Source: Peptoniphilus_B koenoeneniae
Lineage (GTDB): Bacteria; Bacillota; Clostridia; Tissierellales; Peptoniphilaceae
NCBI RefSeq assembly: GCF_030812875.1
Contig: NZ_JAUSTN010000004.1
Location: forward strand, 62,001 to 126,000
Direction: 5' to 3'
Length of the DNA: 64,000 nt
Shown here: in pieces, positions 62,307 to 64,000 of the stretch
Layout of the letters: each line of letters starts with the position of its first letter
Position numbering within the stretch: the stretch's first letter is position 1
Made by a program: the position numbers and the translations under genes
The notes under the pieces: model-generated
Databases searched by the model: none
What the model was told of the DNA's origin: nothing
The model's input: the letters and a program-made list of their open reading frames with translations, nothing else

Positions 62307-63011
62307 ATGTTAAAATTAGAATTTAAAAAAATAAAATTTATAAATATTTTACTAATAAGTCTTATAATACCCCTTCTTGCCAATGCCTTTGGACTTATAA
62401 ATTATATGGGAAATAAGGAAATTCTAACCCATGAATGGCAAAGTCTATGGACCCAAGTAAGTTTATTTTACTTTTCCTTTTTCTATATTCCCCTAATTGC
62501 TATTATAATAGCAAGTCTTTGGTCCCCCGAACACAAGGCAGGGCTTAAATTTATTAGGCTTAGTCCAAAGAAAAATATCTCATTTATAATGGCCAAGTTA
62601 TTTCTATCTTTTATAATAATAGGCCTTTGTCAAATATATTTTTTGGCCCTATTTTATGCAGGCGGAAAATTTATAGGAAATTTTCAAAGGATAAATTTTA
62701 ATATTTATGCTTATTATATATTTCTTAGCATATTTCTATCACTTCCTATTATAGGAATTTTTGGAGCTCTTGCTATAAAGATAAGGTCCTTTGGAATTAT
62801 AGTTCTCCTTTCCAGTATGTTTACAATATTTGGATTTGCTACAGCCTATAAATCCTTAAAAATAATAGGTTTAAGCTTTCTTTCAATTGAAGCTAACAAC
62901 TTTAGATTTATAAATGCACATGATTTAGGATTATTAACTATTTTTGCACTAGGAGAATTAATAATATCCTTATATTTTTCTAACAAATTTTTAAAATACG
63001 AAAATAAGTAA
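62307..63011 (+). CDS. ABC-2 type permease, lantibiotic immunity type (LanG-like)
   Basis: 234 residues with about six membrane helices. The segment ILTHEWQSLWTQVSLFY and SLWSPEHKAGLKFIRLSPKKNISF fits MutG/EpiG-type immunity permeases. RBS AGGAGG. Last gene of the three-gene exporter; no lantibiotic precursor or synthetase gene is in the window, so it likely serves defence against foreign peptides. Confidence 0.8.
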   Translation: MLKLEFKKIKFINILLISLIIPLLANAFGLINYMGNKEILTHEWQSLWTQVSLFYFSFFYIPLIAIIIASLWSPEHKAGLKFIRLSPKKNISFIMAKLFLSFIIIGLCQIYFLALFYAGGKFIGNFQRINFNIYAYYIFLSIFLSLPIIGIFGALAIKIRSFGIIVLLSSMFTIFGFATAYKSLKIIGLSFLSIEANNFRFINAHDLGLLTIFALGELIISLYFSNKFLKYENK

Positions 63012-63016
63012 GTTTA

Positions 63017-63060
63017 AAAGGGGCTTTTAAAGAATTAAATCTTAAAAAGCCTCTTAAATT
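63017..63060 (+). terminator. Terminator after the exporter operon
   Basis: AAGGGGCTTTTAA / TTAAAAAGCCTCTT with imperfect pairing, then an AT-rich stretch with a T-run. Confidence 0.6.
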
Positions 63061-63101
63061 TTTTAAAAATATACTATAATCTAATATATAAGGAGAGGCT
63101 T

Positions 63102-64000
63102 ATGGAAGAAAAAAGAAAACTCAAATTTATTTTTTTAGCTTTTGCACTTTTACTTATTACTGGTGTTATAGGTTATATGATTTTATTAAAGGTAGATTTT
63201 ATCGATGCCTTATATATGACTGTTATAACCATATCTACTGTAGGTTTTGGTGAAGTTGGCACCACCAGCAATCTGTCTGAAATCTTTTCAATCTTTATGA
63301 TTTTTTTAGGCGTTGGTATAGTTGGATATGCTTTTACAACGGTGGTTGCTATGTTTGTTGAAGGCAAGGTTTCAGATTTGTGGAAGGGAAGTAAAATGGA
63401 TAAAAAAATTGCTGCTTTAAATAATCATTACATAATATGCGGATCTGGTGAGTTGGCAGAGGTAATTATAAAAAAATTTATTAATGAAAAACTCGATTTT
63501 GTTGTTATAAGTGATAGGCGTGAAGACCTTGAAGATTTTAGCCATCACGATATTTTAGTAGTTGAGGGTCAATCTACTGAGGAAAGTGTCTTGAAACATG
63601 CGGGAATTGAAAGGGCTAAGGGTCTTATTGCAACTTTAGATTCTGAAGTGGACAACATAGTAACTGTGCTTACTGCAAGAAATCTTAATAAAAATATTTA
63701 TATTATTTCAAATGCCCTTACTAAATCAGGTAGCGAAAAGTTATTAAAGGTGGGAGCTGATAAAACTCTATCTGCTGTGGAAATAAGTGGCAAGAGAATG
63801 GCTTCTCTTATGATAAAGCCTAATATTATTTCATTTTTAGATGTGGTTACAAAAATCGGAGATGTTGAGCTTGATTTGGAAGAGGTTCTTGTCAAAAGGG
63901 GATCTTATTTAGAAAATAAAAATTTAATTGAAGCACAGATTCCTAAAAAAACTGGGCTTATTGTCCTTGCTATAAAGAAAATTGAAGATGGAAAAATGAT
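63102..64000 (+). CDS. Potassium channel with TrkA-N domain (3' end outside window)
   Basis: Translated by hand from ATG 63102 (MEEKRKLKFIFLAF), RBS AGGAGAGG; open to base 64000, about 299 residues visible. Two membrane helices flank a pore with the selectivity filter TVGFGE, then an RCK/TrkA-N domain with the nucleotide loop IICGSGELAEVI. A TrkA-C domain appears to begin near 245 (DVELDLEEVLVKRG). A homotetrameric ligand-gated K+ channel of the Kch/MthK type is the best call. C-terminus missing because of the window edge. Confidence 0.88.
   Translation, partial: MEEKRKLKFIFLAFALLLITGVIGYMILLKVDFIDALYMTVITISTVGFGEVGTTSNLSEIFSIFMIFLGVGIVGYAFTTVVAMFVEGKVSDLWKGSKMDKKIAALNNHYIICGSGELAEVIIKKFINEKLDFVVISDRREDLEDFSHHDILVVEGQSTEESVLKHAGIERAKGLIATLDSEVDNIVTVLTARNLNKNIYIISNALTKSGSEKLLKVGADKTLSAVEISGKRMASLMIKPNIISFLDVVTKIGDVELDLEEVLVKRGSYLENKNLIEAQIPKKTGLIVLAIKKIEDGKM

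Overview
The window reads as chromosomal DNA of a low-GC, Gram-positive-type anaerobe. I infer the Peptoniphilaceae (Tissierellia; Peptoniphilus/Parvimonas/Anaerococcus-like). The grounds are the strongly AT-rich coding, AGGAGG ribosome sites, a T-box and an L21 leader, a Prp-processed L27, amino-acid-fermentation genes, a fused NfnAB-like ferredoxin:NADP reductase, SLH-anchored surface proteins and no outer-membrane genes. The species cannot be named from this sequence alone. No rRNA, tRNA or CRISPR array was seen.

Layout. 0-6.4 kb: holA (cut by the window edge) and comEC on the minus strand, then an AlaX-like protein with lost zinc ligands overlapping a fused NfnA-NfnB flavoprotein. 6.5-8.9 kb: a P1B-type ATPase without the usual CPC motif and a small membrane/coiled-coil partner. 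9.4-15.6 kb: amino-acid uptake and breakdown, with a dicarboxylate/glutamate symporter plus racemase, an AGCS symporter plus diaminopropionate ammonia-lyase, and a divergent GntR/FCD regulator with a perfect 32-bp palindromic operator. 15.6-17.3 kb: a membrane-anchored MutS-like ATPase. 17.3-18.3 kb: a gene-free mosaic of repeats and nested GC-rich hairpins. 18.3-21.1 kb: an unusual three-gene set (soluble ABC ATPase, HypB/UreG-like GTPase, signal-less solute-binding-like protein). 21.2-24.3 kb: a tryptophanase-like lyase with an NSS transporter. 24.6-27.9 kb: a TVP38/DedA-type membrane protein and two SLH proteins. 28-34.3 kb: a conserved housekeeping block (rpmF-yceD; ridA-rsfS-LCP-yqeK-nadD-yhbY-obgE; rpmA-prp-rplU with L21 leader). 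34.5-41.1 kb: an FMN-binding lipoprotein, thrS with T-box, an rRNA methylase, a purine permease and a secreted protein.

41.23-46.98 kb is a clearly foreign, GC-rich island bounded by imperfect inverted repeats of about 33-35 bp. It carries a DUF3847-like protein, a 1077-residue RecQ-like helicase with large uncharacterised ends, two HTH proteins and a cluster of hairpins, but no recombinase or transposase. It ends 8 bp after the spoVG stop codon. 47-52.8 kb: spoVG, murC, a DUF2975/HTH membrane operon, an ADP-ribosylglycohydrolase with an MFS transporter, and a hotdog thioesterase. 52.9-58.4 kb: a 975-residue Pmp-like/SLH surface protein, a bacterial PH protein, LemA and a DUF3137-like protein. 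58.5-64 kb: a two-component system divergent from a lantibiotic-immunity-type ABC exporter, then a K+ channel/TrkA protein cut by the window end.

The best candidates for something undescribed are the permease-less SBP/GTPase/ABC-ATPase cluster, the recombinase-less inverted-repeat island with its helicase, and the nested-hairpin repeat tract.
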